A DNA stretch of 64,000 nt from Pseudomonas viridiflava (GTDB lineage Bacteria > Pseudomonadota > Gammaproteobacteria > Pseudomonadales > Pseudomonadaceae), in the NCBI RefSeq assembly GCF_900585905.1, contig NZ_UTVH01000095.1, positions 62,001-126,000 of the forward strand, read 5' to 3'. The position numbers and the translations under genes are program-made. The notes beneath the pieces were generated by a model. That model saw only the letters and a program-made list of their open reading frames with translations, searched no databases and was not told the DNA's origin. Shown here piece by piece: positions 25,854 through 35,509 of this stretch; position 1 is the stretch's first letter; every line of letters begins with the position of its first letter.

Positions 25854-28361
25854 TCAAATGCATGTCAGCTCCTGAAGCCGATAACCGGCATTCTCTTGCA
25901 TGCTCGACGGGTCAATCGACAGCCTGCACTGTGGCGCTGGCTGTTCGCCCCAACGCACCGTGAGGGTTTGTGGCTGTGGGCCCGTTGACAGCAATATTTG
26001 CCCGGCCTGACCGACTACGCCCATCAGGTTGCCCTGTTCATCTCTGACCTGGGCGCCAAACGGCAATGGTTGGCCATGGCGGGTCCGCCCGGTGATAACC
26101 AGACGGTTCACGCTGCGAGCAGCAAACGTCGTCTTGACTATCGCACCGCGCGTCGGCATCACCTGCGCGCTGCCGTTGTCGATTTCCACTTCCGGGCCAA
26201 GGTTATCGGTCTGCAGCTGAATCTGGTTGAAACGATAGGGCCGCAAGTAAGGAACCATGGCGTAACCACGGCTGTTGGTTTTCACCCCCGATGCATTGAA
26301 AACGCCGACATTCGGGATGTCGGGCACTTCCACCAGGCCAAAGGTTTCGCCCAGATAAGGCCCCAGCTCGATACCCTCTGCGTGCAGCAGTACGGCGCCT
26401 GTGGCATTGATGGATGTGTTGCGGTAATTGTTGCCTTGGGTGAGTCCTGCCCCGACGCTGCCAAAAGGTGCCTGGTAGCCAACAGCCAGGCTTGCCGTCT
26501 GCTGACGTCGATGGTCGTTACTGAAGCTGGCGTTGTAGCTCAGGTTACGCTCACTGAGGTTGCCACTCAGGCCCGCCCGCTGGCTGTAGCGATCGCCTGT
26601 GCTCTGCAGATCGAAGGTGGCATGACTCGAATGCCCCAGGTCCAGGGGGAACGATACGCTCAGCCCCAACTGACGGTCGTTCCCCCGGTTGCGCTGTTCA
26701 CTCAGCGATTGCGAGGCATGCAGGTTGTAGTTGATCCCGGCGTGCTGGGTGTTGAAGTTGAACTGGAATTGTCGCTGCTCATTGATGTTGCCCCAGTAGT
26801 CCTGCTGGGAGAGGGTCAGGCTGACGCCGCTACGGGTACCGAGGCGCTGGTGAATCGATGCTTCGAGTCGACTGCGACGGCTGCCTTTGAATGTCGTCTG
26901 ATGGCTGCGCTGGTTCACCGCTTCATCGAAGTCCCGATAGCCTTCAGTGGAGTAACGGTACCCGGCGAAGCGCAGATTTGTGCTGGTAGCAAAAGTCTTG
27001 CCGTATTTTACGGCGTAGCTCATGCCTTTCGCGTTCCGCTGGTGGGGCGTATTGATGTTGGCGCTGGAGCGCGTGATATCCATGGCCACTGCGCCAACGG
27101 CACCCAGATCCCGGGCGATGCCGGCGGTTCCCGCGCCGTAGAACTCACTGGTGAGCAGGCCGCCATAGAGTGTCGAGTGCCAGCCTATTCCGGCCGCCAG
27201 AGTCCCTTGCCATAACCACGGTTGTTCGGTTTTATCAGCGGCGTTATAACGGCCCAGCGCACTGCTGTAGTTCCAGATGCCCTCGCGCAGCAGGTTGCCG
27301 ATGTTGGCGTAGGGCTGGGTGAAACGCCTGACCTGGCCGTCGGCTTCGGTGAGGACTATCTCCAGCTCGCCGCTGCCTGAAGTGCTCAGGTCGTCGATTT
27401 CGTAAGGGCCAGCGCTGACATAGGTCGAGTAGATCGGATAACCGTTTTGCAGCACTTCCAGTTTGGCCCGGCTCTGCGCCACGCCGCGGATCACCGGGGC
27501 ATAGCCCTGCAAGGCATCGGCGAGCATTTCCGGATCGGACTTGATCACCGCGCCCTTGATCGGCACGCTTCGGAACACGTCACCACCGGTTGTGATTTCG
27601 CCGATCGTCAGGTTGGCGCGGGTGCCGGGGAGGTCGTGCTGAGCGTAGGAGTAGGCTCTGGACCATTGGCGTTGACCGTCTTCATTGTGGCGCATGGCAT
27701 GATTGCTGCGCAGACGCCACGCGCCAAGATTGATACCGCTGTTCAGGTAGAGATCCTCTGTGCTGCGATTGGCGCCCCTAATACCGGAACGCTGCTGCGC
27801 CGAGGCCTGATAACTGACAAAGGCCGCGCTGATGCCGTGATCGCGCAGGGCCGGGTCGGCCTCGCCGTGGGTCGTGCGGCGCATGGCGATTTGCGGCACG
27901 GAAACGGACAGTTGCAGTTTGCCGCCATCGAAGTCGACTTGCGCGCCCGGAATCAGCGCAAACAGGTCTATACAGGATGCTTGCATCAGGGCCGGTTCTG
28001 CGAGGCTCTCCAGGCGGACACCCATCTGTTCCAGCATGTCTGCGCTCAGGCAGGGCAGCAGCCGCTTGCTCTCTGGATCAAAATTGAAGCGGATTTCCCG
28101 CTGGCCGAAATAACGCAGGTTCACCTGGATGTGTACCCGGTAAGTGCCAGGGCCCAGGTCCTCGGTTTCAGCCAGAGTGCGTAGCGCAAGTGCGGCGGCA
28201 TCGCTTGAGTATTCCGGGCCCTGACGCAAAAAGCCGGCCTGGAAGCCAGTGGCCTGCGCGGGTGTGATCTCCAACAGCAAAGCGCAGCTGCCGCCCGCCA
28301 GCAATAAATGCACGAAGCGCAGGCGCACAGGTGCAGCCCCGCGTCCGGGTAATAAGCTCAT
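25854..28361 (-). CDS. Outer-membrane fimbrial usher
   Basis: Usher of 835 residues (FimD/PapC family) that threads subunits through the outer membrane. After the signal peptide, the N-terminal periplasmic domain (VHIQVNLRYFGQREIRFNF, then CIDLFALIPGAQVDFD) is followed by the barrel and plug (RGANRSTEDLYLNSGINLGAWRLRSN, GAVIKSDPEMLADALQGYAPVIRGVAQSRAKLEVLQNGYPIYSTYVSAGPYEIDDL). The C-terminal domains end with the Cys pair CRLSI...LQELTCI. Length is normal. It lies 16 bp after the chaperone gene, and AGGACAC precedes the ATG. Confidence 0.96.
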   Translation of the reverse strand: MSLLPGRGAAPVRLRFVHLLLAGGSCALLLEITPAQATGFQAGFLRQGPEYSSDAAALALRTLAETEDLGPGTYRVHIQVNLRYFGQREIRFNFDPESKRLLPCLSADMLEQMGVRLESLAEPALMQASCIDLFALIPGAQVDFDGGKLQLSVSVPQIAMRRTTHGEADPALRDHGISAAFVSYQASAQQRSGIRGANRSTEDLYLNSGINLGAWRLRSNHAMRHNEDGQRQWSRAYSYAQHDLPGTRANLTIGEITTGGDVFRSVPIKGAVIKSDPEMLADALQGYAPVIRGVAQSRAKLEVLQNGYPIYSTYVSAGPYEIDDLSTSGSGELEIVLTEADGQVRRFTQPYANIGNLLREGIWNYSSALGRYNAADKTEQPWLWQGTLAAGIGWHSTLYGGLLTSEFYGAGTAGIARDLGAVGAVAMDITRSSANINTPHQRNAKGMSYAVKYGKTFATSTNLRFAGYRYSTEGYRDFDEAVNQRSHQTTFKGSRRSRLEASIHQRLGTRSGVSLTLSQQDYWGNINEQRQFQFNFNTQHAGINYNLHASQSLSEQRNRGNDRQLGLSVSFPLDLGHSSHATFDLQSTGDRYSQRAGLSGNLSERNLSYNASFSNDHRRQQTASLAVGYQAPFGSVGAGLTQGNNYRNTSINATGAVLLHAEGIELGPYLGETFGLVEVPDIPNVGVFNASGVKTNSRGYAMVPYLRPYRFNQIQLQTDNLGPEVEIDNGSAQVMPTRGAIVKTTFAARSVNRLVITGRTRHGQPLPFGAQVRDEQGNLMGVVGQAGQILLSTGPQPQTLTVRWGEQPAPQCRLSIDPSSMQENAGYRLQELTCI

Positions 28362-28377
28362 GTCGGGTGTCCTGAAG

Positions 28378-29130
28378 TTAGTGCAGTTGGAGCGGGACGG
28401 TCAGGGGCGAGGTGTAGCCGCCGTAGTCGTTGATGGCCGCAAACACAACGTGCAGGCCGGGCGCGACCTTCATGTCATCCAGGGGATAGCTTTGAGTGGT
28501 GAGCGGGCCGAGCATGGCCGGGTGCTTGAGCTGCTCGGTCTTGCCGTTGCCGGACACTTCAAGGCGGATAAACGAGATATGGAAGGGAGTCGGATTGGTG
28601 GCAATCAGCTGTGCCTTGCCCGCATCCTTCCGGACAGACCACTGCACATCCTTGAGTCGTGTAATCGGGTTGTCCTTGAGCTGGGCAGGCCGGTAGAACA
28701 GCTTGAGCCGGGTACGCAGGGCAATGCTCAGAATGTTGTCGTCCGTGCCGTCCGCCTGGGGGATTTCCTGCACGTTCAGGTAAAACAGCGACTCGCGATC
28801 GCTGGGCAAGTCATTGGGTAAACCATTGATCTGCAGTTGCTGTTCTTTGCCTGGGTTGATGCGGAACAAGGGGGGAGAAGGGATGAACGGGACTGCGGTG
28901 GTGGCATCGTCAGCTTCCGTGTTGACCCAGGTCTGCACGGCGAACGGCAGATTGCTGGGGTTGGAGATGATCACTGAAGCGCTGCGCTTGTCGCTGCTGA
29001 ATACGACTCGGGTTGTGTTGACGGTCAAGGCTGCCTGGGCAACGGGCACGACAGTGGCGAGCATAAGCAGGGTTGCGCACAGAGCGAGCGCGGGCCGCAG
29101 GGTGGCCCGCTTTGGTTTGAAGGCGAACAT
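28378..29130 (-). CDS. Periplasmic fimbrial chaperone
   Basis: PapD-like chaperone of 250 residues with a signal peptide ending VAQA. The first Ig domain has TRVVFSSDKRSASVIISNPSNLPFAVQTWV and FIPSPPLFRINPGKEQQLQI; ESLFYLNVQEIPQ is the family signature before the second domain. The G1 donor strand residues and basic cleft residues typical of the family appear conserved. It caps subunits by donor-strand complementation before delivery to the usher 16 bp downstream. Confidence 0.95.
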   Translation of the reverse strand: MFAFKPKRATLRPALALCATLLMLATVVPVAQAALTVNTTRVVFSSDKRSASVIISNPSNLPFAVQTWVNTEADDATTAVPFIPSPPLFRINPGKEQQLQINGLPNDLPSDRESLFYLNVQEIPQADGTDDNILSIALRTRLKLFYRPAQLKDNPITRLKDVQWSVRKDAGKAQLIATNPTPFHISFIRLEVSGNGKTEQLKHPAMLGPLTTQSYPLDDMKVAPGLHVVFAAINDYGGYTSPLTVPLQLH

Positions 29131-29186
29131 GGATAGCTACCTGGTACATCCGCAGGCGCGAGCGTGCCCGGATGTATTGAAAGTAC

Positions 29187-29221
29187 CCCGGGTGAACATG
29201 GCCTTTGGCCGTTCACCCGGG
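29187..29221 (-). terminator. Intra-operon hairpin after major pilin gene
   Basis: An 11-bp stem (CCCGGGTGAAC / GTTCACCCGGG) lies between the pilin and chaperone genes, with extra GGCC pairing in the loop. There is no long T-run, so it probably acts as a partial terminator or RNA-stabilising stem that favours pilin over downstream products. Confidence 0.65.
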
Positions 29222-29233
29222 ATGCGCGGATTT

Positions 29234-29782
29234 TCAGTTGATGGAGACGAGAAAACGAATATCAGCGGACGCCGGACCCGCTGTTACCACTGCAGCCGTG
29301 GAGCGATAGAACGCGTTGAAAGTCAGGTCGGTGGGGTTGGTCCGATGCACGGGGTAATCGGCGGACGCGTCTCCCGGTTTGAGTGAGGCACCGGTGCGGT
29401 CCTTGATGACAATGGCGACGCCGGTAGCCGCCCCGGCGGCAGGGGCTATCGCAAAGAAGTTGCCATCCGGGGTGCCGTTAAACGTCACCTTGGCCACGTT
29501 ATCATCAGAAGCTTTCAGGCCGCATTTAGCGGGGTCGCCAATGCGAAGCGCGAAGGCCTTGCCGTTTTTTTCGACATCGGCAGCGGTGAAGACGGCGGCA
29601 TCTACGCTGCCCATTTTCACCACCGGGCCAATCGTACCGTCAATCGGGTTGACGACTTCAATCGCGCAAGTCCCACTGGTGATGCGGCCTTCAAAACTGA
29701 TGGTGCCGTTGTCGGCGAATGCCGAGGTACCGGCGACGGCTGTGGCCAGGCCGAGTGTTAACGCTGAAAGGTATTTTTTCAC
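29234..29782 (-). CDS. Major fimbrial subunit (type 1 family)
   Basis: Pilin of 182 residues with a signal peptide (MKKYLSALTLGLATAVAGTSAFA). The mature part begins with GTISFEGRITSGTCAIEV, the conserved first strand with Cys, has the second Cys in DPAKCGL, and ends in the usual alternating strand (ASADIRFLVSIN). It is exported, bound by the chaperone and polymerised through the usher. Translation starts at GTG 29782 after AGAAGG. It is the first gene of the operon. Confidence 0.92.
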   Translation of the reverse strand: MKKYLSALTLGLATAVAGTSAFADNGTISFEGRITSGTCAIEVVNPIDGTIGPVVKMGSVDAAVFTAADVEKNGKAFALRIGDPAKCGLKASDDNVAKVTFNGTPDGNFFAIAPAAGAATGVAIVIKDRTGASLKPGDASADYPVHRTNPTDLTFNAFYRSTAAVVTAGPASADIRFLVSIN

Positions 29783-30063
29783 GATAAAACCTTCTGGGCT
29801 GATTTTAGCTAAGTGTATGTAACTAAATACAGAATTCTATAGTCGAGATTGTGTTGGGTGTCATGACGAGATGGATTCTAAGACTGACTGATCAGTGTAA
29901 GCCAGTGGTGCAAAGGATCAACTAAGGGCGGGAGTTGTAGGGGGTTTCTGTATTGTTTGCAGGAAGCATTCAAATGAGTGGGCTATTTGTCTGTATAGGT
30001 TTTTTCAGTAGGCGGTGGACGCAGGCGTAGCGTGTAACTTTAGCATGCTTGTAACAGTAGATA
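29783..30063. other. AT-rich promoter region of the fimbrial operon
   Basis: This stretch upstream of the pilin gene is clearly AT-richer than its surroundings (for example 29808-29845). No gene, invertible-element repeat or lux-box-like site was found in it. The operon promoter and its regulators should act here, but I cannot assign -35/-10 elements with confidence. Confidence 0.5.
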
Positions 30064-30105
30064 ACAACATAGTGAAAGCCATGGGGTATGCTTTCACTAT
30101 GTTGT
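30064..30105. terminator. Terminator-like hairpin downstream of RHS gene 1
   Basis: A 16-bp stem ACAACATAGTGAAAGC / GCTTTCACTATGTTGT has a 10-nt loop. It lies just past the stop codon of the minus-strand RHS gene; the T-run on that side is short (TTGTTAT). Confidence 0.7.
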
Positions 30106-30117
30106 GGTTTTGGTTAT

Positions 30118-33100
30118 TTAAACGCGTATGCTGGGACTGACGATGGGGTCGTCGGCTGTTGTTACGAACCAAACGTTATTTCGGTCCGCGTTTCTATTTC
30201 CTGCTTCGCCTGTCATTCGCGAACGCATGGTTCTCATCGCTGCGCGTGCGTCGCTAAATTCGTCTCCATTCGGCAAACTTGCTGACCTCCTCAAAGGGTT
30301 CGTGGCCATGGAGGGCGTCGGGGCAGCACTAGGGGGAGCCGGCTTGGAAGTTACGAAGCGAAAGCGACCCATTCTTAGCCTTCCGAACTCAGGTAATTGC
30401 CCGTTACCAACTACTCCGGGGCCTGCGGCAAAGGCAGCGTTTCTACCTCCGCCGGGGCTTACGTGTGGGCTAAGGAATGGACTGATTGAGGGTCTGATTC
30501 CTCTTCCTGCTGCTCCTGCTGCTCCTCGCGCTGTGTTGGCGCCGGCCTTGATGGCGCTCTTGACGGAGCTACGAAGCCAGCCCCCAACCATACCAAACGG
30601 AATGGCCGCAATCCCTGTCCACTGGCTTATCTGCTCGGCGGTTTTATCGCCGGTCACCGCCGCATAAGCGCCTGCGCCTGTCGAGGACACTGTCAACGCC
30701 GTTGCGGTAGCTAAAGATGCGACCGTGATGACCTTCACAGTGGTGGCGGGGATAGTGATGTTCAACAGCGGTACAGTGATGGGTGCGGCGGTGCCGAAGG
30801 AGGCCACTGTCGCAGCGGCAAGTCCAATGCTGCCAACGACCCCGATTGCGACAAAGACCCATGACATCCAGCCGCCGCCCACCGCGTCGGGGGGCAACAC
30901 GTCCTCATCCGGCCGCCGCAGCCGCCCGCTCTGGCCGCTGGCATCATGGCCGGTGGGGTCACGCAGCGCGATAGGGTTGCCCAGGCAGTAGGTATACGGG
31001 TTCAGCCCACCGGCGCCAAACGGGCTGAGCGAGTCCGGGCTGTGGAAGCGCATCAGGCCTGGGTTGTAGGCGCGGTAGCCCCTGCCCAGCAGGTACCAGC
31101 CATTGCTGGACTCGCGCAGTTCGCCGTTGTAGCCAAAATCGCTGAGCATCTCGTCATCGCTGTGGCGTTCGCCGTAAGCGCTGTAGACCGCTGTGCGCAG
31201 GTCGTTCTGCTGGCTTTCAGCCAATACGCTGCGGTTCGGGTCAGTGAGCAGCAACAGGGTTTGCGATACGTCGTCTGCCTGCTGTTGGGCCAATGGCTGG
31301 TCATCCAGGAAGAGGTAGTGGCGTTGCTGATCATCCTGCACGCTGCTGCTCATCTGCTGGTCCTGATAGAAGCGCAGGGTTTCACTGGTGCTGCCATGTC
31401 GGGAGGTGACCAGGTGATCGTGGCCGTCGTAGCGGTACTCGCTGACCAGCTGCCCGGCCTGCTCGACGCGCAGCAGACGGCTCTGGCTGTCGTATTGCAG
31501 CTGTTGACCGCGCTCGTCATTGAGCTGGTTGCCATTGAGGTCATAACTGAAGGTCGGGTTCGGGGCGGTTCGTTCAGGGCTGTAAACGATGCCTGTCAAC
31601 TGGCACGGCTCATCGCTGTTTTCATAGGCGAATTTGGCCCGCTCATTAGTGCCGTCGGCGAAGGTGGTCCTGCTGGCCTGGATGTTGTCCAGGGCGTCGA
31701 AACTGAAAATCTGCTGGGTGATGAGCCGGCCTTCGCTGTCCCTGGGCAACTGGCTACCGGAGCAGGAGTGAATGGTCAGCCGACCTCGGCTGTCGTATCT
31801 GAATGACTCCGCGAGTAAACTCGTTCCACCTTGCTGCAGATGGCGGGTTTCCAGCTGCCCGTCAATGCGCCATTGCTGCTCAAGGGTGAACGGGGCATGT
31901 GAGTCCTGTGTGAGCGTGCGATGCACTTCGCGGCCCTGATCGTCATACCTCACATCGATGTCCAGCGTCGTGCCAGCGGCCAGATCGCGGGTGGTGATGT
32001 GATCGAGCTGGCCCAGCGGGTCATACCTGAAAGCGGATTGGATATTGCCCTGGTCAACCGCTTCAACCCTGCCTAATGTGTCGTAGTGATAAACCGTGTC
32101 AAGGCCTGCGTTGCTACCTTGCTGCAGTTCGGTGCGCCTCAGCTGACGGCCTCGTGACGAGGTGACGTAGGTGGTCTCCCAGAGCTTGTCCTGGCTGTCG
32201 AGCCATTGTTCGCCGCGCAGGCGATTCAGTGCGTCGTAATCGTAGCGGCGCTCCCCCAGTGAGTTGGCGGCGCGGGTCAGGCGAGCGCTGGTCTTGTTGT
32301 AAGTGAACTCGGCCTTTTCATCGGGTGCGGTACTGGACACCGGCTCAGCGGTGAGTGTCAGGTTGTAGTCAAACTCAATGATCTGGCCGGCCGGGGTGGT
32401 GCGGCTTTTGACTTGCGTGCGGTCGCCGTCGTAAGTGTAGTGCTCGATCCGCTTGCCGACCTTGACCTGGGTCATGCGCCCCAGCCCGTCGAACACCTGC
32501 TCCCCGGCGAGGGTCTCGCCACCATTCGGATGCTGCACACGCAGGACGGTGGGCCACTCGGCGCTGCTGTGCGATGCATATTCCCGGCTGATGACGCTGG
32601 TATCGGGCAGCACGGTGCTGACCATGCGCGACCAGGGGTCGTAGCTGAAGCGGGTGGTGAATTCCAGCTCGTCTGTTTGCTGCGTGCAGCGTCCCAGGCC
32701 GTCATAGAGAAAAGTCTGAGTGCCGAGCACGTTTTCGGCAGCGTCCAGGCTCATGCTCTGATCCACTTTGCCGAACACGTTAAACCAGGTTTCGCTGCGA
32801 CCACTGATGACAGGCTTTGGCCCGGCACTCTGCACCCAGTTGCGCTGGATCGGGGTGAAACTGGTTTCGGGAGTGCCGATCGGGTCGTACTGCTGATGGG
32901 TTTCGACCCCGTCTGCCGCGATCACGCAAGCCTGCTGGCCCCAATCGTCATAACGGTAGGTGAGGGTCAGTGCCAGCTCATCATTTTCAAGCCAGTCGAA
33001 GTTGGTTTCGGTTTGCAGCTGGCCCAGGGCGTCATACTGCGCGGCGTAGGTTTTCCGGACGCGGCCGGGGTCATCGCTGTCGAGTCTGTCCTGTTCTTCG

Positions 33101-35157
33101 CCGATGCGCCGACCCAGCCCGTCAAACAAGGTGCGGGTCATGGCCCCGCGAGCATTGAACACCACCTCCTCGGCCTGGTCACCCATTTGGCTGCAGAGGG
33201 TGTATTCATACTCACGGATGGCTTCGAACTCGGTATCGCAGGCGATGATTTCGCGCGTCACCCGATTCAGTGCATCGTAGGCGCGACGGGTTTCCACACC
33301 GTCAACAACGCTCAGCAGCTCTTGCGCCGTGACGGTGGACTGCTGTTGAAGGATGGTTTTGCTGGCGCTGTCAAAGTCGGTTGACAGGGTCTGTGTGGTC
33401 TCCAGCACGGGGACTTGGAGCTGCGGACTGTCGTAAGTCTGGTACGTGTAGGTGGTGAAGGTGGATTTGCCGTTGATCGTCTCCGCCTCGGATTGGACCC
33501 GGCCATGCAGCAAAGGGTCTTCACGCAGATTAAACATGTCGAACACGTTTTGTTGCAGTTGCAGCTCCTCACCGTTACCCAGCAGCTGCACCAGGGTTTC
33601 ACTTTCGGGCACGACCATGTCTGCCAGCTCGCTGCCGGCGATGGGCCCCAGAGATGTGTAGCGATAACGGGTGCACAGGGTTGGCGCGCCACTCTGAAGC
33701 GAGGGCGCCGGGGTCACGGTTTTCGCCTTGAGATGGCGAACAAACCCTTCGGGGTTCGCAGGGCAACCATCGCTGCAAGTGGCGGGGTACCAGACATTCT
33801 GTTCGACGACACCGTCGGCCCGGGTCCGGGTGTGCAGATTGCCGTGGGCGTCGTAGGTACTGCTGACGGTTTCAAAGCGCGAATGGGTGGCATCATTCAG
33901 CATTTGCCAACTCGTCTCGATTTGCCTGGGCAATTGACAATCGACGGGTTGATCCTTGTAGAGCGTTTCTTTCAGGAGGTTGTAAGTGGTTTTCTGGGTC
34001 TGCACATGATTGCCCTGGGTAGTGACCTCCCGGGTTTGCAGATGAAAGCGATTGAACTTGCGCTCGATGCTGCGCACCGGCTCAAGTTTACCGTCTTCAT
34101 GCAGGCTTTCGATGCAGAAGTAATCGTATTCATTCAAGTTTTTGTAGAGGTTATCCCGGCCATCGTCCCTCCAATCAATGTTGAGCCCCACCCCTAGAAA
34201 GTTGTTCCTGACGGGGCGGTTCTCTTCACTCATGCCCTCATAGGTGTAGTGCACGTCAATTGCCGGCTGATTGAAGCCGGGAAACACAACGTGCTTGGTG
34301 ACCCGTGGCAAAGGAGGCCGCTGAGCGCTGTCCGGGAAATAATGGCCACTGTCCAGGTAGTAGATTTCCTCGCGACCCCCGGCAGGTGTCTCCACTTTTT
34401 CGATATAGACCTGATCATTGCGCGAGCCGTATTCGAATCGCCAGCACGCCTTGTTTTCAGTGGGCAGCGTGATCATCGTGACTCGTTTGTCCCTGCCGAT
34501 CAGGGTCATGAAGAAACGCGCCAATGGCTCACCGTCGACACCGTCATAGGGGCGCAGCACATACTCGACGCTGAATTCATCCCGTTTGACCTCCAGCAGG
34601 GTGGTGCCCAGGTCATCTTTGATAGAGTCCAGACGCTGGTGAGTCGTGCTGAACGGCAGATAGTCCAGGGTAATGCCATGCCCGGACGCCGAGAGGACCC
34701 TGATCGGCAAAGCCACATTGCTGAGTATGTTGCCGCGTACCTGAAGGATTTCCACCATGCCGGATTTGTGCATCACCCGGTAACGGTCTGAAGCGTCCTG
34801 ATAAAAATTGAAGCTGACGAGTTTCTGCTCTTCCATCAAGAGCTTAAGGGTGTTGGTACCGGGCACCGTTTCGGTGCCGGTCACCTTGAAGGTCTCGCCG
34901 GTGCTCAATGCCAGGACTTGGTTGCCGGGGTTGTATTCTGACAGTTGCATCGTCCAGCCCATGCCAAAGCCAATATCCAGCGTATTGAGCGGGCTGTAAC
35001 TGAGGCCCAGATTAAGCCCCGGGCCGCGCAAGTCGTTGCTCTGAAATTCCGGCAAACTAATGGCAACGGTATAGAGCCCGGTGCGTGGGTCAACGCCACC
35101 TTTAAGGCAGCTCATGAAGTTCAATGCATTGGAGTTCACTGAAGTTGACGCTGTCAT
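30118..35157 (-). CDS. Large RHS/YD-repeat protein 1 with hydrophobic C-terminal tip
   Basis: Protein of 1679 residues. The N-terminal domain (SVNSNALNFMSCLKGGVDPRTG, then LSTGETFKVTG) matches that of the RHS protein at 45735. Dozens of YD repeats (YDALNRL, YDPLGQLDHI) should form a hollow cocoon shell. The RHS core is at about residues 1360-1404: GYRAYNPGLMRFHSPDSLSPFG, ending in DPTGH at 1404. The Asp residues in SPDS and DPTG fit the self-cleaving core known from TccC-type proteins. The last 275 residues are the variable tip: hydrophobic segments at tip positions about 25-95, then a Gly/Pro-rich basic stretch. No known toxin motif is visible. There is no signal peptide, PAAR domain or neighbouring immunity gene. 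The start is ATG 35157. Confidence 0.88.
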   Translation of the reverse strand: MTASTSVNSNALNFMSCLKGGVDPRTGLYTVAISLPEFQSNDLRGPGLNLGLSYSPLNTLDIGFGMGWTMQLSEYNPGNQVLALSTGETFKVTGTETVPGTNTLKLLMEEQKLVSFNFYQDASDRYRVMHKSGMVEILQVRGNILSNVALPIRVLSASGHGITLDYLPFSTTHQRLDSIKDDLGTTLLEVKRDEFSVEYVLRPYDGVDGEPLARFFMTLIGRDKRVTMITLPTENKACWRFEYGSRNDQVYIEKVETPAGGREEIYYLDSGHYFPDSAQRPPLPRVTKHVVFPGFNQPAIDVHYTYEGMSEENRPVRNNFLGVGLNIDWRDDGRDNLYKNLNEYDYFCIESLHEDGKLEPVRSIERKFNRFHLQTREVTTQGNHVQTQKTTYNLLKETLYKDQPVDCQLPRQIETSWQMLNDATHSRFETVSSTYDAHGNLHTRTRADGVVEQNVWYPATCSDGCPANPEGFVRHLKAKTVTPAPSLQSGAPTLCTRYRYTSLGPIAGSELADMVVPESETLVQLLGNGEELQLQQNVFDMFNLREDPLLHGRVQSEAETINGKSTFTTYTYQTYDSPQLQVPVLETTQTLSTDFDSASKTILQQQSTVTAQELLSVVDGVETRRAYDALNRVTREIIACDTEFEAIREYEYTLCSQMGDQAEEVVFNARGAMTRTLFDGLGRRIGEEQDRLDSDDPGRVRKTYAAQYDALGQLQTETNFDWLENDELALTLTYRYDDWGQQACVIAADGVETHQQYDPIGTPETSFTPIQRNWVQSAGPKPVISGRSETWFNVFGKVDQSMSLDAAENVLGTQTFLYDGLGRCTQQTDELEFTTRFSYDPWSRMVSTVLPDTSVISREYASHSSAEWPTVLRVQHPNGGETLAGEQVFDGLGRMTQVKVGKRIEHYTYDGDRTQVKSRTTPAGQIIEFDYNLTLTAEPVSSTAPDEKAEFTYNKTSARLTRAANSLGERRYDYDALNRLRGEQWLDSQDKLWETTYVTSSRGRQLRRTELQQGSNAGLDTVYHYDTLGRVEAVDQGNIQSAFRYDPLGQLDHITTRDLAAGTTLDIDVRYDDQGREVHRTLTQDSHAPFTLEQQWRIDGQLETRHLQQGGTSLLAESFRYDSRGRLTIHSCSGSQLPRDSEGRLITQQIFSFDALDNIQASRTTFADGTNERAKFAYENSDEPCQLTGIVYSPERTAPNPTFSYDLNGNQLNDERGQQLQYDSQSRLLRVEQAGQLVSEYRYDGHDHLVTSRHGSTSETLRFYQDQQMSSSVQDDQQRHYLFLDDQPLAQQQADDVSQTLLLLTDPNRSVLAESQQNDLRTAVYSAYGERHSDDEMLSDFGYNGELRESSNGWYLLGRGYRAYNPGLMRFHSPDSLSPFGAGGLNPYTYCLGNPIALRDPTGHDASGQSGRLRRPDEDVLPPDAVGGGWMSWVFVAIGVVGSIGLAAATVASFGTAAPITVPLLNITIPATTVKVITVASLATATALTVSSTGAGAYAAVTGDKTAEQISQWTGIAAIPFGMVGGWLRSSVKSAIKAGANTARGAAGAAGRGIRPSISPFLSPHVSPGGGRNAAFAAGPGVVGNGQLPEFGRLRMGRFRFVTSKPAPPSAAPTPSMATNPLRRSASLPNGDEFSDARAAMRTMRSRMTGEAGNRNADRNNVWFVTTADDPIVSPSIRV

Positions 35158-35387
35158 GATGCAGTTCTCGATGGGGAGTGAGTCAGGCCACAAGGGGCCC
35201 CTTCGACGCGTCAGTCGAGGCATCGAAAGTGCGTTGAAGATCGCGATCAGCGGCCCTGTTTAACTTGCTATAACGACTCGCTATAACGAAAGGGCGATGT
35301 GTTGAGTGATAACCGCGCTGTCTGATCAGGTGGGCAACTGCGCGCGGCTCTTGCAGTTACCTTAGCAGGCTTGTTGAACGGGGCAAC

Positions 35388-35403
35388 CTAGCACTTTTGC
35401 TAG
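35388..35403. promoter_or_regulatory. lux-box-like palindrome 3
   Basis: CTAGCACTTTTGCTAG has CTAG half-sites and the CT-N12-AG form. It lies in the 352-bp divergent gap between RHS gene 1 and the Ig-like/TULIP operon, 106 nt before the start at 35510. A poor -10 candidate (TGTAAA, 35425-35430) follows. Being symmetrical, it could also serve the minus-strand RHS gene. Confidence 0.7.
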
Positions 35404-35509
35404 TGTGCAGCGATGCCGTGGAGGTGTAAAAAACAATCCTGACAGTTTGATCCCCGCGTCCTGTCAAGGAATCCGTCCAGGCCGTTGCCCAACGTTTCAA
35501 GGAATGATC

